Under the pieces are notes generated by a model, which saw only the letters and a program-made list of their open reading frames with translations, was not told the origin of the DNA and did no database searches. Position numbers and translations under genes: made by a program. A stretch of DNA of 64,000 nucleotides from an uncultured Hyphomicrobiales bacterium (GTDB lineage Bacteria; Pseudomonadota; Alphaproteobacteria; Rhizobiales; Beijerinckiaceae): contig CAINED010000024.1 in the NCBI GenBank assembly GCA_903847605.1, forward strand, positions 62,001 through 126,000. The letters run 5' to 3'. Of the stretch, positions 30,082 through 39,227 are shown piece by piece. How positions within the stretch are numbered: the stretch's first letter is position 1; each line of letters starts with the position of its first letter.

Positions 30082-31011
30082 CTACCGGGCGTCATGGAAG
30101 GCAAGCGCAAGGCCAAACGCCGATTGCGGGGCAATCACGCACATTTTCCCGACACGCTCGAAAAGCGTGCGATTGCCCTCAAGCGCCATGGCGAATTTGT
30201 CCAGATCCGCAACACGGATGACGCAGGCAGCGATCCCCGGCGTTGCCGCCTCGCCTGGCAGGGCCGCCGCTCCGAACTGCTGCCGAAAAGCGTGAGGAGT
30301 GAGAACATCGATCCGCTGGACCGGGTCGTTTCCAAGTTCGAAGGAGATGCCGCGGGAGCTCGCTGCATATTCTCTGACGCCCGTCAGGTGCGAGAGAAAC
30401 TCGCCGTGATCGGCGGGATTTTCAGCGACTATGACGATCGCTTCGAGCGCGCTCGCGCCATTGACGTGTTGCCGGAATGCAGGATCCCAAAAGTTCTGCG
30501 GAAAGTGATGATGGCAGGCGAAGAAGCCGATATCCGGCATCAGCGGGGAATGGGCGAAAGCCAGCGTGAAGGCCACTTCGATGGCCGTGCCGTCCGGCTT
30601 CTTGCCACGGCGCTCGAAGTGAAACGGCTCGAAATCGCCGGCGCCCGTCACCTTGAAGGCGCGCGCATCGGCTTCGGCATTGTCCGAGGTCAGGGCGATC
30701 ATGGCGCCGCCTTCACGCGCTCCAAGGAAGCTGCCGATAAAGCCCGAGAAGGAAAAATTGTGCGGATCGTGATCGGGCGCGACGTGAAAGGCAGGATCGA
30801 CACCGATCAATTCGATGAAGGAACCATCGAACTGCACGATATGGTTCTGCGTGCCCCATGGATGTCTGTTGCGTGCGCCGACGACGAAACCGAGATGCCG
30901 GAAGAATTCGGCAAGGGCGCCGAGGTCGCGGGCCGCCAGAACGAGGTGGTCGATGCGGCGCAAGGAATGCACATGCGCCTGTTCCTGCGGCGTGGGATCG
31001 GTCGACGCCAT
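30082..31011 (-). CDS. VOC family / glyoxalase-like domain protein
   Basis: RRIDHLVLAARDLGALAEFFRHLGFVVGARNRHPWGTQNHIVQFDGSFIELIGVDP. Confidence 0.85.
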   Translation of the reverse strand: MASTDPTPQEQAHVHSLRRIDHLVLAARDLGALAEFFRHLGFVVGARNRHPWGTQNHIVQFDGSFIELIGVDPAFHVAPDHDPHNFSFSGFIGSFLGAREGGAMIALTSDNAEADARAFKVTGAGDFEPFHFERRGKKPDGTAIEVAFTLAFAHSPLMPDIGFFACHHHFPQNFWDPAFRQHVNGASALEAIVIVAENPADHGEFLSHLTGVREYAASSRGISFELGNDPVQRIDVLTPHAFRQQFGAAALPGEAATPGIAACVIRVADLDKFAMALEGNRTLFERVGKMCVIAPQSAFGLALAFHDAR

Positions 31012-31086
31012 GAAGCCTCCTGACACGCCTGCTGAATTATCCGCGACATCCTAATCGGAAATAGCGCGCGCCGTCACGGGTTTGCA

Positions 31087-31788
31087 TCAAACCGCGCGTG
31101 TACCATCCCTGCGGTTATTATCCTGCACGACTTCGACGACCGGCGCCGCGGCCGTGTGTCCGGCCGGATGGGGAATAATCCGGGCAAGGTCAGCCAATGG
31201 CAGGGATTCCACGCCCCCTGCTCCTGTCTCCCAGTCGGCATGGTCCATCACCTGGACGTCCGTGACGAACAGGCCGTAACGCTCTTCGCCGATAAGGTCC
31301 ATTACAACGGTCTTCGCGAGGTTCCGGAAGGCGACGTAATCGTTAATTTTCACCTCCCGGGTCAGCAGAAGCACGCCGTATCGGGAAAGAACGGGAACAG
31401 CGTGAAAGCGGGTCGTCGCCAAAGGCAATTCGACGCCATCCTTGCTGACGCAATCGGGAAGTGGCCGGGGGTCTCTCAATGCGCGAATTTTTATGCCCGG
31501 CATCGCCGGCGCTTTCGCGGCCATCTCCCGTGCAAGCTTGAAATGTCGCAATACGCCGCGAGCGCCAAAAATCACTTCGCTGCCGCCGGGAATCTTTGCG
31601 CCTTCCAGCGTCAACTGGGGGGCGATTTCCGAAAGCGCGTTCGAAGCCGTCTCCAGTATCTCCGCTTCCAATGGTCCATCGACGGCGCGCCAGGCCGGTG
31701 CGACGTTCTTCCAGAAACCATCAATCGCCATTGCGTCGAGCAAGTGCGCATTCCCTTCGCATGCGGATTGCACGCTGGGACCATTCAA
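31087..31788 (-). CDS. Hypothetical protein
   Basis: 233-aa ORF on the same strand as neighbours, PLEAEILETASNALSEIAPQLTLEGAKIPGGSEVIFGARGVLRHFKLAREM; no family recognised, start uncertain. Confidence 0.5.
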   Translation of the reverse strand: MNGPSVQSACEGNAHLLDAMAIDGFWKNVAPAWRAVDGPLEAEILETASNALSEIAPQLTLEGAKIPGGSEVIFGARGVLRHFKLAREMAAKAPAMPGIKIRALRDPRPLPDCVSKDGVELPLATTRFHAVPVLSRYGVLLLTREVKINDYVAFRNLAKTVVMDLIGEERYGLFVTDVQVMDHADWETGAGGVESLPLADLARIIPHPAGHTAAAPVVEVVQDNNRRDGTRAV

Positions 31789-31943
31789 TAGGTGGCCTGT
31801 CTGAGGGACTTGTTGGCCGATTGCTTCGAATTTTAAGCAAAATCGCGCAAGTGGCGCCCTGCTGGCGCGCGCTGTGGGCCAAAATCATGCGTTTCCGAAG
31901 GCTTACCGGCGAAACCGTTTGCTAACCGTCATGACTTCCGCTT

Positions 31944-32237
31944 CTAGCCGACGCGCGACCAGGCGGGGTCTCCAAAATCTTCGCGAAAAGCAAAACGCTT
32001 GAGATGATTGATGACCGTGCCTTGCGTGCGCTCGAGTTCTTCATCGCTCGCCGTCTCGACGTGAAGGTCGAGATGTTCAGGCGTCGCGTGGAACTTGCAA
32101 GCGCGTGTATCGTCGAAGGTGACCTTGCCATCCCGCGGGTCGAATTCGACCGTGAGCTTGTGGCTCCAGTGCTTGCAAAGTTGCTGAAGATATTTGCTGG
32201 CGTGTTCCGTTGGTATGCGGGCCGTGAATGCGGGCAT
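31944..32237 (-). CDS. DUF2218 domain-containing protein
   Basis: ARIPTEHASKYLQQLCKHWSHKLTVEFDPRDGKVTFDDTRACKFHATPEHLDLHVE. Confidence 0.8.
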   Translation of the reverse strand: MPAFTARIPTEHASKYLQQLCKHWSHKLTVEFDPRDGKVTFDDTRACKFHATPEHLDLHVETASDEELERTQGTVINHLKRFAFREDFGDPAWSRVG

Positions 32238-32302
32238 GATGTCCTCCGGGGCGTTCGGTGGAGGCATGATAATCGCCACGGGCGATGCCTGAAGTTTTGA
32301 CC

Positions 32303-32518
32303 TCAGTCATCCTTAGTGCGTTTCGCCGCGAGAACGAAACCCGCGATCGCCCCCAGCGCCGCACCGATTGGCCCGGTCACGAAAAAGGCCGTCATGACGG
32401 CTTCGAGCGAACGATCATGCGTGTTGGGCGAAAGGCCCTCCACGGCGATATATCCGAACAGTGCGCCAAGGGCGTAACCAGCCAGGATCGCCAGCGAGAC
32501 CTTGAGCACGCGGCTCAA
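32303..32518 (-). CDS. Small two-TM hypothetical protein at end of ABC operon
   Basis: LKVSLAILAGYALGALFGYIAVEGL..GPIGAALGAIAGFVLAAKRTKDD; TTG start abutting permease TGA. Confidence 0.5.
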   Translation of the reverse strand: MSRVLKVSLAILAGYALGALFGYIAVEGLSPNTHDRSLEAVMTAFFVTGPIGAALGAIAGFVLAAKRTKDD

Positions 32519-33289
32519 TCAGCCCCCAGCGCTGTTCTGAGAACGGAAGGCCCAGCCGGCCATGCGCTGCTCGATCAGGGCGGTCACGGCGTACATCACG
32601 ATGCCCTCGACCGCCAAAGCCATGAGGCCAGCGAAGACGAGCGGCATCTGAAAGTTCGAGCCGGCCTGCGTCATCAGATGGCCAAGCCCCGCATTGGCGC
32701 CGATGGTCTCGGACACGACCGCTCCGACGAAGGCGAGCGTGATGGCAACCTTCAGCGAGCCGAAGAAGTAAGGCATCGAGCGGGGAATGCCGACCTTGCG
32801 CATGACATCGAGCTTGCTCGCGCCGAGCGCGCGCAGCACGTCTTCAAGTTCTGGCTCGATGGTGGCGAGGCCCGTCGCGACGTTCACGACGATGGGAAAG
32901 AAGGAAATGAGGAAGGCTGTCAGGATCGCCGGTATCTCGCCAATGCCGAACCACATGATGAGGATCGGCACGACCGCGACTTTGGGAATCGAGTTGAAGC
33001 CGATCATCACGGGATAGAGCCCGCGATAGATCGCCTTGGACCAGCCGACAACGAGACCCAGGAACAGGCCGAACGCCACCGCCATCAGGAAGCCTGCAAG
33101 CGTCGTCCATAGCGTCACGAAGGAATTGTACAGAAGCGGCTTCCAGTAACGCACCATCGCTACGGCGATTTGCGATGGCGCGGGCAGGATGAAATCGGAC
33201 ACGTTGAAGAGCCGGCAAACCGCTTCCCAGACCACGAAGATGCCGATCGTGAAATACCAGGGCGCCAGGGACTCGTTGTCGATCTTCAT
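32519..33289 (-). CDS. ABC transporter permease (SsuC/TauC type)
   Basis: FILPAPSQIAVAMVRYWKPLLYNSFVTLWTTLAGFLMAVAFGLFLGLVVGW..NSIPKVAVVPILIMWFGIGEIPAILTAFLISFFPIVVNV; 4-bp overlap with ATPase gene. Confidence 0.92.
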   Translation of the reverse strand: MKIDNESLAPWYFTIGIFVVWEAVCRLFNVSDFILPAPSQIAVAMVRYWKPLLYNSFVTLWTTLAGFLMAVAFGLFLGLVVGWSKAIYRGLYPVMIGFNSIPKVAVVPILIMWFGIGEIPAILTAFLISFFPIVVNVATGLATIEPELEDVLRALGASKLDVMRKVGIPRSMPYFFGSLKVAITLAFVGAVVSETIGANAGLGHLMTQAGSNFQMPLVFAGLMALAVEGIVMYAVTALIEQRMAGWAFRSQNSAGG

Positions 33290-34089
33290 GACGCGGCCTC
33301 GACAGGGGCCGGCGTCTGCCTAACCTGCGCGATCTTGTTGCGCAGAACATGAACGATGTCGGCGAATTCCTTTTCGTAACAGATTTCGAGATCGCGCGGC
33401 CGTGCAAAGTCGACACGGCGGCTCTCGATGATGCGGCCGGGCCGTGCGCTCATTACATGAACGGTGTCGGCCAAAAACACGGCTTCGCGCAGATCGTGAG
33501 TGACGAGGACGACCGTGAATTTCAATCGCTGCCACACATCGCGCATGACGCACCAAAGCTCTTCGCGCGTGAAGGCGTCCAGCGCTGCAAATGGCTCGTC
33601 GAGCATGAGCAATTGCGGCTCGTGGATCAGCGACCGGCACAGCGACGCACGCTGCTGCATGCCGCCGGACAATTCCCAGGGGAAGCGGTTGCCGAAACCG
33701 CCGAGACCGACGGTGTCGAGCAATTTCTCCGCGCGCGCCACGAACTCGGCCTTCTTCGAGCGAAATTGCGAACGGTAGGGTTCGACGATTTCGAGCGGTA
33801 GCAGAATGTTGTCGAGCACCGTGCGCCACGGCAGCAGGTTGGCATTCTGGAAAGCCATGCCCGCAACCTTCACCGGCCCGCGCACTGGCGCGCCAGCCAC
33901 CTCGACGCTGCCGCGCGTCGGTTTCACGAGGCCCGTGACCAGTTTCATCAACGTGGACTTGCCGCAGCCGGACGGGCCGACGACGGCGGCGAATTCGCCG
34001 CGCGCCACGTCGATACTCGTTCCGTCCAGCGCAAGCACCGGCCCGGTGCGCCCGGCATAAGCGAGCGCAACATCCTGAAGTTTGATCAC
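33286..34089 (-). CDS. ABC transporter ATP-binding protein (SsuB/TauB type)
   Basis: Walker A GPSGCGKST, signature LSGGMQQR, Walker B LLMLDEP. Confidence 0.95.
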   Translation of the reverse strand: MIKLQDVALAYAGRTGPVLALDGTSIDVARGEFAAVVGPSGCGKSTLMKLVTGLVKPTRGSVEVAGAPVRGPVKVAGMAFQNANLLPWRTVLDNILLPLEIVEPYRSQFRSKKAEFVARAEKLLDTVGLGGFGNRFPWELSGGMQQRASLCRSLIHEPQLLMLDEPFAALDAFTREELWCVMRDVWQRLKFTVVLVTHDLREAVFLADTVHVMSARPGRIIESRRVDFARPRDLEICYEKEFADIVHVLRNKIAQVRQTPAPVEAAS

Positions 34090-34107
34090 GGCCTTGTCCT
34101 GTAAGGA

Positions 34108-35133
34108 TTACATTTTGCGTTCGGAGGCCGGCGGCAAGAATTCGCTGGTGAAGATGTCATCGGGCTTCGGCGGCGCAGCCTTGAAATCATAGGTCTCGCC
34201 GATCTGCACAATGGACTTCGCCATGCGGGCCGGATCGATCCCGCCGAAGCCGTTGGCCTTCGTCCATTCCGTGACGATGTTGTCGCGCAGCGCCATCTTC
34301 AGCCGTTCGAGTTCAAGTTTCTCGTCGCCGATATCGTTGCGCTTCATCACGGACTTGATCGCGCTATCAGGATCTTTCGCCGTGTCGATCACGCCCTTGA
34401 TCGTGGCGCGCACGAAACCGGCGACCACTTTCGGGTTGGCCTTGGCGAAGGCCGGGTTCACCATGATGGCGTTGCCGTACATGACGATGCCCTGATCGGC
34501 CATCAGCATCACGACGATATCGGACGCCTTCACATCCTTTTGCATCAGGTTGAAATAGGACGAGAAGGAAAAACCGGTGATCGCATTCACCTTGCCTGCT
34601 GCCAGCATCGGTTCGCGCACGGGAAAGCCGACGTTCTCGATCTTGACCTTGGACGCGTCGATCTTGTTGGCGTTCACATAGGCCTTCCATTGCGCGAAGG
34701 CCCCGTCCGGCGCGGGCGCGCCTAGAATTTTGCCTTCGAGATCCTTCGGAGAGGAAATGCCCATGCTCTTCAGCGAAATGATCGCGAAGGGCGGCTTGTC
34801 ATAGACCATCATGACGGCCTTCAGCGCCTGCGCGGGATTCTGGTCGTTGAAACGAACCAGCGAATTGATGTCGAAGAAGCCGAGCGGATACGTGCCCGCG
34901 GCGACGCGCGCAATGCCGGCTACCGAACCGGGGCCGCTGTCGATCGTTACGTCCAGCCCTTCGGCCTTGTAATACCCCTTGTCGATGGCGACGAAATAGG
35001 GAGCCGAGGGCCCCTCGAATTTCCAGTCGAGGGCGAACTTCACCGCCGTCTGCGCCTGCGCATTAAGCATTCCGCCCATGAAAACAGCAGCGCCGATCGC
35101 TGCGGCCCGCACAAAACTTGAGCTCATGTCCAT
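34108..35133 (-). CDS. ABC transporter substrate-binding protein (NMT1/SsuA-like)
   Basis: Signal peptide; VKFALDWKFEGPSAPYFVAIDKGYYKAEGLDVTIDSGPGSVAGIARVAAGTYPLGFFD. Confidence 0.92.
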   Translation of the reverse strand: MDMSSSFVRAAAIGAAVFMGGMLNAQAQTAVKFALDWKFEGPSAPYFVAIDKGYYKAEGLDVTIDSGPGSVAGIARVAAGTYPLGFFDINSLVRFNDQNPAQALKAVMMVYDKPPFAIISLKSMGISSPKDLEGKILGAPAPDGAFAQWKAYVNANKIDASKVKIENVGFPVREPMLAAGKVNAITGFSFSSYFNLMQKDVKASDIVVMLMADQGIVMYGNAIMVNPAFAKANPKVVAGFVRATIKGVIDTAKDPDSAIKSVMKRNDIGDEKLELERLKMALRDNIVTEWTKANGFGGIDPARMAKSIVQIGETYDFKAAPPKPDDIFTSEFLPPASERKM

Positions 35134-35296
35134 GTTCCCCTGTTATTTCTGGCCGAAAAGTCCTGGATACATTCCAGAATCCTGCTTCAGTCGCCTGTCG
35201 AAGCAATCCCCATGCCGGAACTTGATCGCTATTTGGGCGGTGGACAAGTGCCACAGCTTTTTGCTGCACAGGTTTTGAACAGCAAAACCGGCCAGC

Positions 35297-35995
35297 TCAC
35301 CAAGGCACATGTTCTCCGCGATAATCGCGAAACGTGCCGGTGTCGGCTGGCGTCAGCGCGTGAAGTACGTTCAGAATTTCAGTCGCTGCAATCGACGCCG
35401 AACGCACCTTCAGCCCGGATTTAGCGAAAGGCGCCGACAACCTGGAATCGACGGTGCCGGGATGGATCGCGACGCAGATGGCATTCGTCCGGGTACGCCG
35501 GAGTTCGACTGCGCCCGTGCGGATGATCTGATTGAGCGCAGCTTTCGAAGCGCGGTAGCTGATCCAGCCGCCCAGTTCGTTATCGCCGATGCTGCCGACC
35601 TTGGCCGAAATCGCGGCAATCACGCAACGGCCTTCACGCGGGACGAGCGGCAGAAAGTGCTTGAGGACCAGTCCGGGCCCGATTGCGTTTACCGCAAAGG
35701 CATGGGCGAGGTGCTCGGCGGAGAGTTGCTTCAGGCTTTTTTCCGGCATGAATTGCTCATCGTGCAGGAAACCGGACGCAATCAGCAGGAGGCGAAGCGG
35801 CCCACACGACCCCGCACGTGCAGCCGCTGCTTGAATGCTTGCTTCATTCAAGAGGTCGATAGCGGGCTCGCTGCCGCGCGAAAGTCGCAGGACAGTTTCA
35901 TAGCGTGGATCACCCTCGAGTTCACCGGCGAGGGCGCTCCCGATGCCGCCGGAGGCGCCGATGATAACTGCGAGGCCGGCTTCCAAAATGGACAT
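35297..35995 (-). CDS. SDR family oxidoreductase
   Basis: VIIGASGGIGSALAGEL Rossmann motif; YRASKAALNQIIRT active-site motif. Confidence 0.88.
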   Translation of the reverse strand: MSILEAGLAVIIGASGGIGSALAGELEGDPRYETVLRLSRGSEPAIDLLNEASIQAAAARAGSCGPLRLLLIASGFLHDEQFMPEKSLKQLSAEHLAHAFAVNAIGPGLVLKHFLPLVPREGRCVIAAISAKVGSIGDNELGGWISYRASKAALNQIIRTGAVELRRTRTNAICVAIHPGTVDSRLSAPFAKSGLKVRSASIAATEILNVLHALTPADTGTFRDYRGEHVPW

Positions 35996-36105
35996 TTTTG
36001 TTTCCCGATGACATCCGGGATACGTTGAAGGAGACCAATCGGCTTACGAGATATTCAATCCTCGCGGGTATTTTGCGTGACCTGCAGGTTTTCAGCAACG
36101 TCCCA

Positions 36106-36699
36106 ATGATTTCTAGACGCCAGCTTTTGACTTCCCTGGCCGGGCTTGGAGCCATCCCCTTTTCGACGGCTCAGGCCAAAGAAGCGGCGCAGGCCGTCGC
36201 CATTGACGCAGCCGGCGTGGCGAATCTGCACAGATTGACCCCGACCCTTTATCGCGGCGCCCAACCGACCCGAGAAGGTTTCGCCTACCTAGCCGAGCGC
36301 CTTGGCGTCAAAACCGTGCTCAGTCTGCGCCACAATCACAGCGACCGCCGGCACGCAGCGGGCACGCCGCTGACCCTGCACCGCGTTCCCATCAACACCT
36401 GGCACATCGGCGACGACCGGGGCGCCAAGATCGTCCGCGCACTGCGCCTGCTCCGGCACGGCGAGCAGCAGGGACCGGTCTTCGTCCATTGCCAGCACGG
36501 ATCGGATCGCACGGGCGCGATCATAGCGCTCTACCGCATTCTCTATCAGGGCGTGGACAAGGAAACGGCCATCGCGGAGATGCAGAAAGGCGGCTTTGGC
36601 TTTCACGCAGTCTGGGCCGCACTGCCGGTCTGGGGCAACATACCCTCCTACATTCGCAGGGTCGACGTCGCTGACCTGAAGCGGCGGATCGAGGCATAA
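36106..36699 (+). CDS. Exported dual-specificity/tyrosine phosphatase family protein
   Basis: MISRRQLLTSLAGLGAIPFSTAQA signal; LYRGAQPTREGFAYLAERLGVKTVLSLR; HCQHGSDRTG (CX5R) catalytic motif. Confidence 0.85.
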   Translation: MISRRQLLTSLAGLGAIPFSTAQAKEAAQAVAIDAAGVANLHRLTPTLYRGAQPTREGFAYLAERLGVKTVLSLRHNHSDRRHAAGTPLTLHRVPINTWHIGDDRGAKIVRALRLLRHGEQQGPVFVHCQHGSDRTGAIIALYRILYQGVDKETAIAEMQKGGFGFHAVWAALPVWGNIPSYIRRVDVADLKRRIEA

Positions 36700-36838
36700 C
36701 GCCCATTTCCCGCCCGCCCCAATCGTGCTAATCGCGCCGGGCGAGCCGGTGCGGCCCGACGGTCCCGAGCGGCCCCGGACCGGCCTATCCCAAACTGACG
36801 CCTCCCCGAGGCGATAATCCTTTTTAGAGAGGAAAATC

Positions 36839-37795
36839 ATGAAGTTCTGCATCAGCGGCAACGGCGCCATGGGCAACGCACACGCCAAGGCCCTGAAGGC
36901 CATTCCCGGCGCCGAGATCACAGTCGTCCAGTCGCGCACACAGGAAGGCGCCGACAAGTTCGCTGAGACCTACGGCATCAAGACCGCCCTCACCGACTAT
37001 GACGCCGCCGTGAAGCGCGACGATGTCGACGCCGTCATCATCACCGGCCCGACGCAGATCCATGCCGACCAGGCGGAAACCGCGATGCGCGCGGGCAAGC
37101 ACGTCCTGATCGAAATCCCCATGTGCGACAGCGTCGCCGACGCCGAGCGCATTGTGCGCGTGCAGAAAGAAACCGGCGTCACCGCCATGGCCGGCCATGT
37201 TCGCCGCTTCAATCCCTCACACCAACTCATGAACCAGAAGCTCCGCAAGGAAGGCGTCGTGCTGCAGCAGATGCAGGCGCATACGCATTTCTTCCGCCGC
37301 ACCAACATGAATGCGCTGGGACAGCCGCGCTCGTGGGTCGACCATCTCCTGTGGCACCATGCCTGCCACACGGTCGACCTGTTCTCGTATCAGACCGGCG
37401 AGAAGATTTCGGAAGCCTATGCCGTGCAGGGCCCCTACCATCCCGAACTCAAGATAGCCATGGACATGGGTATCGTAATGAAGACTCCGAAGGGCTCGAT
37501 CTGCGTGCTCTCGCTCTCTTTCAACGACGAAGGCCCGATCGGCTCGCCCTACCGCTACATGTGTGACAAGGGCACATGGGTTTCCTTCTACGACGACCTC
37601 ACGGACGGTTTCGGCAAGAAGCTCGACCTCGCGGGCGTCGCACCCTCGATGAACGGCTTTGAAAACCAGGATCGCGAATTCATTGCCGCCATCGAGGGCA
37701 AGCGCGCGCCGAACTGCTCGGTCGCCGACGCGCTCGACACGATGAAACTCCTCGGCAAGATCGAGGACATGCTGCTCGCCAACGATCCGAAGTGA
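36839..37795 (+). CDS. Gfo/Idh/MocA family oxidoreductase
   Basis: MKFCISGNGAMGNAHAKALKAIPGAEITVVQSRTQEGADKFAETYGIKTALTDYDAAVKRDDVDAVIITGPTQIHADQAETAMRAGKHVLIEIP. Confidence 0.92.
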   Translation: MKFCISGNGAMGNAHAKALKAIPGAEITVVQSRTQEGADKFAETYGIKTALTDYDAAVKRDDVDAVIITGPTQIHADQAETAMRAGKHVLIEIPMCDSVADAERIVRVQKETGVTAMAGHVRRFNPSHQLMNQKLRKEGVVLQQMQAHTHFFRRTNMNALGQPRSWVDHLLWHHACHTVDLFSYQTGEKISEAYAVQGPYHPELKIAMDMGIVMKTPKGSICVLSLSFNDEGPIGSPYRYMCDKGTWVSFYDDLTDGFGKKLDLAGVAPSMNGFENQDREFIAAIEGKRAPNCSVADALDTMKLLGKIEDMLLANDPK

Positions 37796-37801
37796 TCTGA
37801 A

Positions 37802-38485
37802 GTGGCGGATCAAACGCCACAGCACATCTGCCCCGCCTGCGAAAAGCCGGCGGGGCTTTGCGTTTGCGAGGCAGTTTCGCCTATCGATAATTCAATAGAA
37901 GTGATTGTCCTGCGCCATCCCCAGGAACAGGATCGTGTGCTCGGCACCGCCCGCATCCTCGCGCTGCAGCTGAAAAACTCGTCTGTGAAGACCGGCCTTT
38001 CGTGGCCGAACCTCGCCAAACTTGTCGGCCGTCCCGCCGATCCCAGGCGCTGGGGGATTCTTTATCTCGGCGCCGCGAAGAGCGCTGCGCCAAAGACCGG
38101 TCCGGTGCTAACTGCCGTGACTAAAGACGGCGATCTCCTGCCCGATCAGAACGCCCTGCTTGCAGACCTTGAAGGCATTATCCTGCTCGACGGCAACTGG
38201 GCGCAGGCCAAAGCGCTCTGGTGGCGCAATGCCTGGATGCTGAAATGCCGTCGTCTGGTTCTTAATCCGCCTCACGCATCGCTTTATGGCGACCTGCGCC
38301 GCGAACCACGCCGCGAGAGCATATCGACCATTGAGGCGGCGGCACTGGCCCTATCGGAACTGCAGCACGATCCGGAACTGGTCGAAAAAGTCCTGCCACC
38401 ATTCCGCTTGCTGCTGGAGAAGGCCGGAAAACCTGTGCCGCGCTCATCTCGGGAAAATGACCCGCCAAAGCGCTGGACGACCTGA
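37802..38485 (+). CDS. DTW domain protein (tRNA-uridine aminocarboxypropyltransferase-like)
   Basis: CPACEKPAGLCVCEAVSPIDNSIEVIVLRHPQEQDRVLGTARIL..LLDGNWAQAKALWWRNAWML. Confidence 0.82.
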   Translation: MADQTPQHICPACEKPAGLCVCEAVSPIDNSIEVIVLRHPQEQDRVLGTARILALQLKNSSVKTGLSWPNLAKLVGRPADPRRWGILYLGAAKSAAPKTGPVLTAVTKDGDLLPDQNALLADLEGIILLDGNWAQAKALWWRNAWMLKCRRLVLNPPHASLYGDLRREPRRESISTIEAAALALSELQHDPELVEKVLPPFRLLLEKAGKPVPRSSRENDPPKRWTT

Positions 38486-38487
38486 CT

Positions 38488-38516
38488 TTGACCAATTGGT
38501 CAAGCACAGGTATAAT
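38488..38516 (+). promoter_or_regulatory. Predicted promoter TTGACC-N17-TATAAT with perfect palindrome TTGACCAATTGGTCAA (38488-38503)
   Basis: Read directly; ATG of antitoxin at 38523, 7 nt after the -10 hexamer. Confidence 0.75.
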
Positions 38517-38522
38517 ACCGTG

Positions 38523-38765
38523 ATGAAACGTCAGGTCAGTCTCTACGAAGCCAAGACCCAATTGTCCGCCCTCGTCGAGGAGGCGGCGGAAGGCGAGGAA
38601 ATCGTCATTGCCAAGAACGGCGTTCCAAAAGCCCGCCTCGTGGCGTTGTCGCAGCCGCCGAAAGAGCCACGCAAGCCGGCAAATGCGTTTCAATTCACCT
38701 ATATGGCCCCTGACTGGAACGATCCCGACCCGGAATTTGAAAAGCTGTTTTACGGCGAAGAATGA
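38523..38765 (+). CDS. Type II antitoxin, Phd/YefM family
   Basis: MKRQVSLYEAKTQLSALVEEAAEGEEIVIAKNGVPKARLVAL; 80 aa, ATGA overlap with PIN toxin. Confidence 0.88.
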   Translation: MKRQVSLYEAKTQLSALVEEAAEGEEIVIAKNGVPKARLVALSQPPKEPRKPANAFQFTYMAPDWNDPDPEFEKLFYGEE

Positions 38766-39145
38766 ATCTTCTCATCGACACTCATATTCTTGTCTGGTGG
38801 GACATTCGCAGCCCTGACCTGCGTCCCGACATTTGTGAATGCGTCGCGTCACCTGAAAACCCGGTCTTTGTCAGCGCGGCCTCGGTCTGGGAAATCGCAA
38901 CCAAGCGACGGTCAGGCAAGTTGCAATTTGGAAGATCGATCCGTTCGATCATTCAGCAATGCGGCTTTGCGGAACTCCCGATTTCCGTAGAAGACGCCGA
39001 ACTCGCCGGCGATCTCGACTGGGATCATCACGACCCTTTCGATCGATTACTGGTCGCGCAGGCGCGCAATCACGACCTGACATTGGTGACTGCCGACCGT
39101 GCAATTCGCGGATACGGCGCAGTGGCGCAGATCTGGGCGGGCTGA
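38762..39145 (+). CDS. Type II toxin, PIN domain (VapC-like)
   Basis: MNLLIDTHILVWW..SAASVWEIATKRRSGKL..DHHDPFDRLLVAQARNHDLTLVTADRAI. Confidence 0.9.
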   Translation: MNLLIDTHILVWWDIRSPDLRPDICECVASPENPVFVSAASVWEIATKRRSGKLQFGRSIRSIIQQCGFAELPISVEDAELAGDLDWDHHDPFDRLLVAQARNHDLTLVTADRAIRGYGAVAQIWAG

Positions 39146-39227
39146 TTTCCTGATCTCGCGCACACGTCTTGCTTCTAAACCGCAGGTTTGTCAGCACGCG
39201 CCGCACTTTGCCCCGAAAGGACACGGC

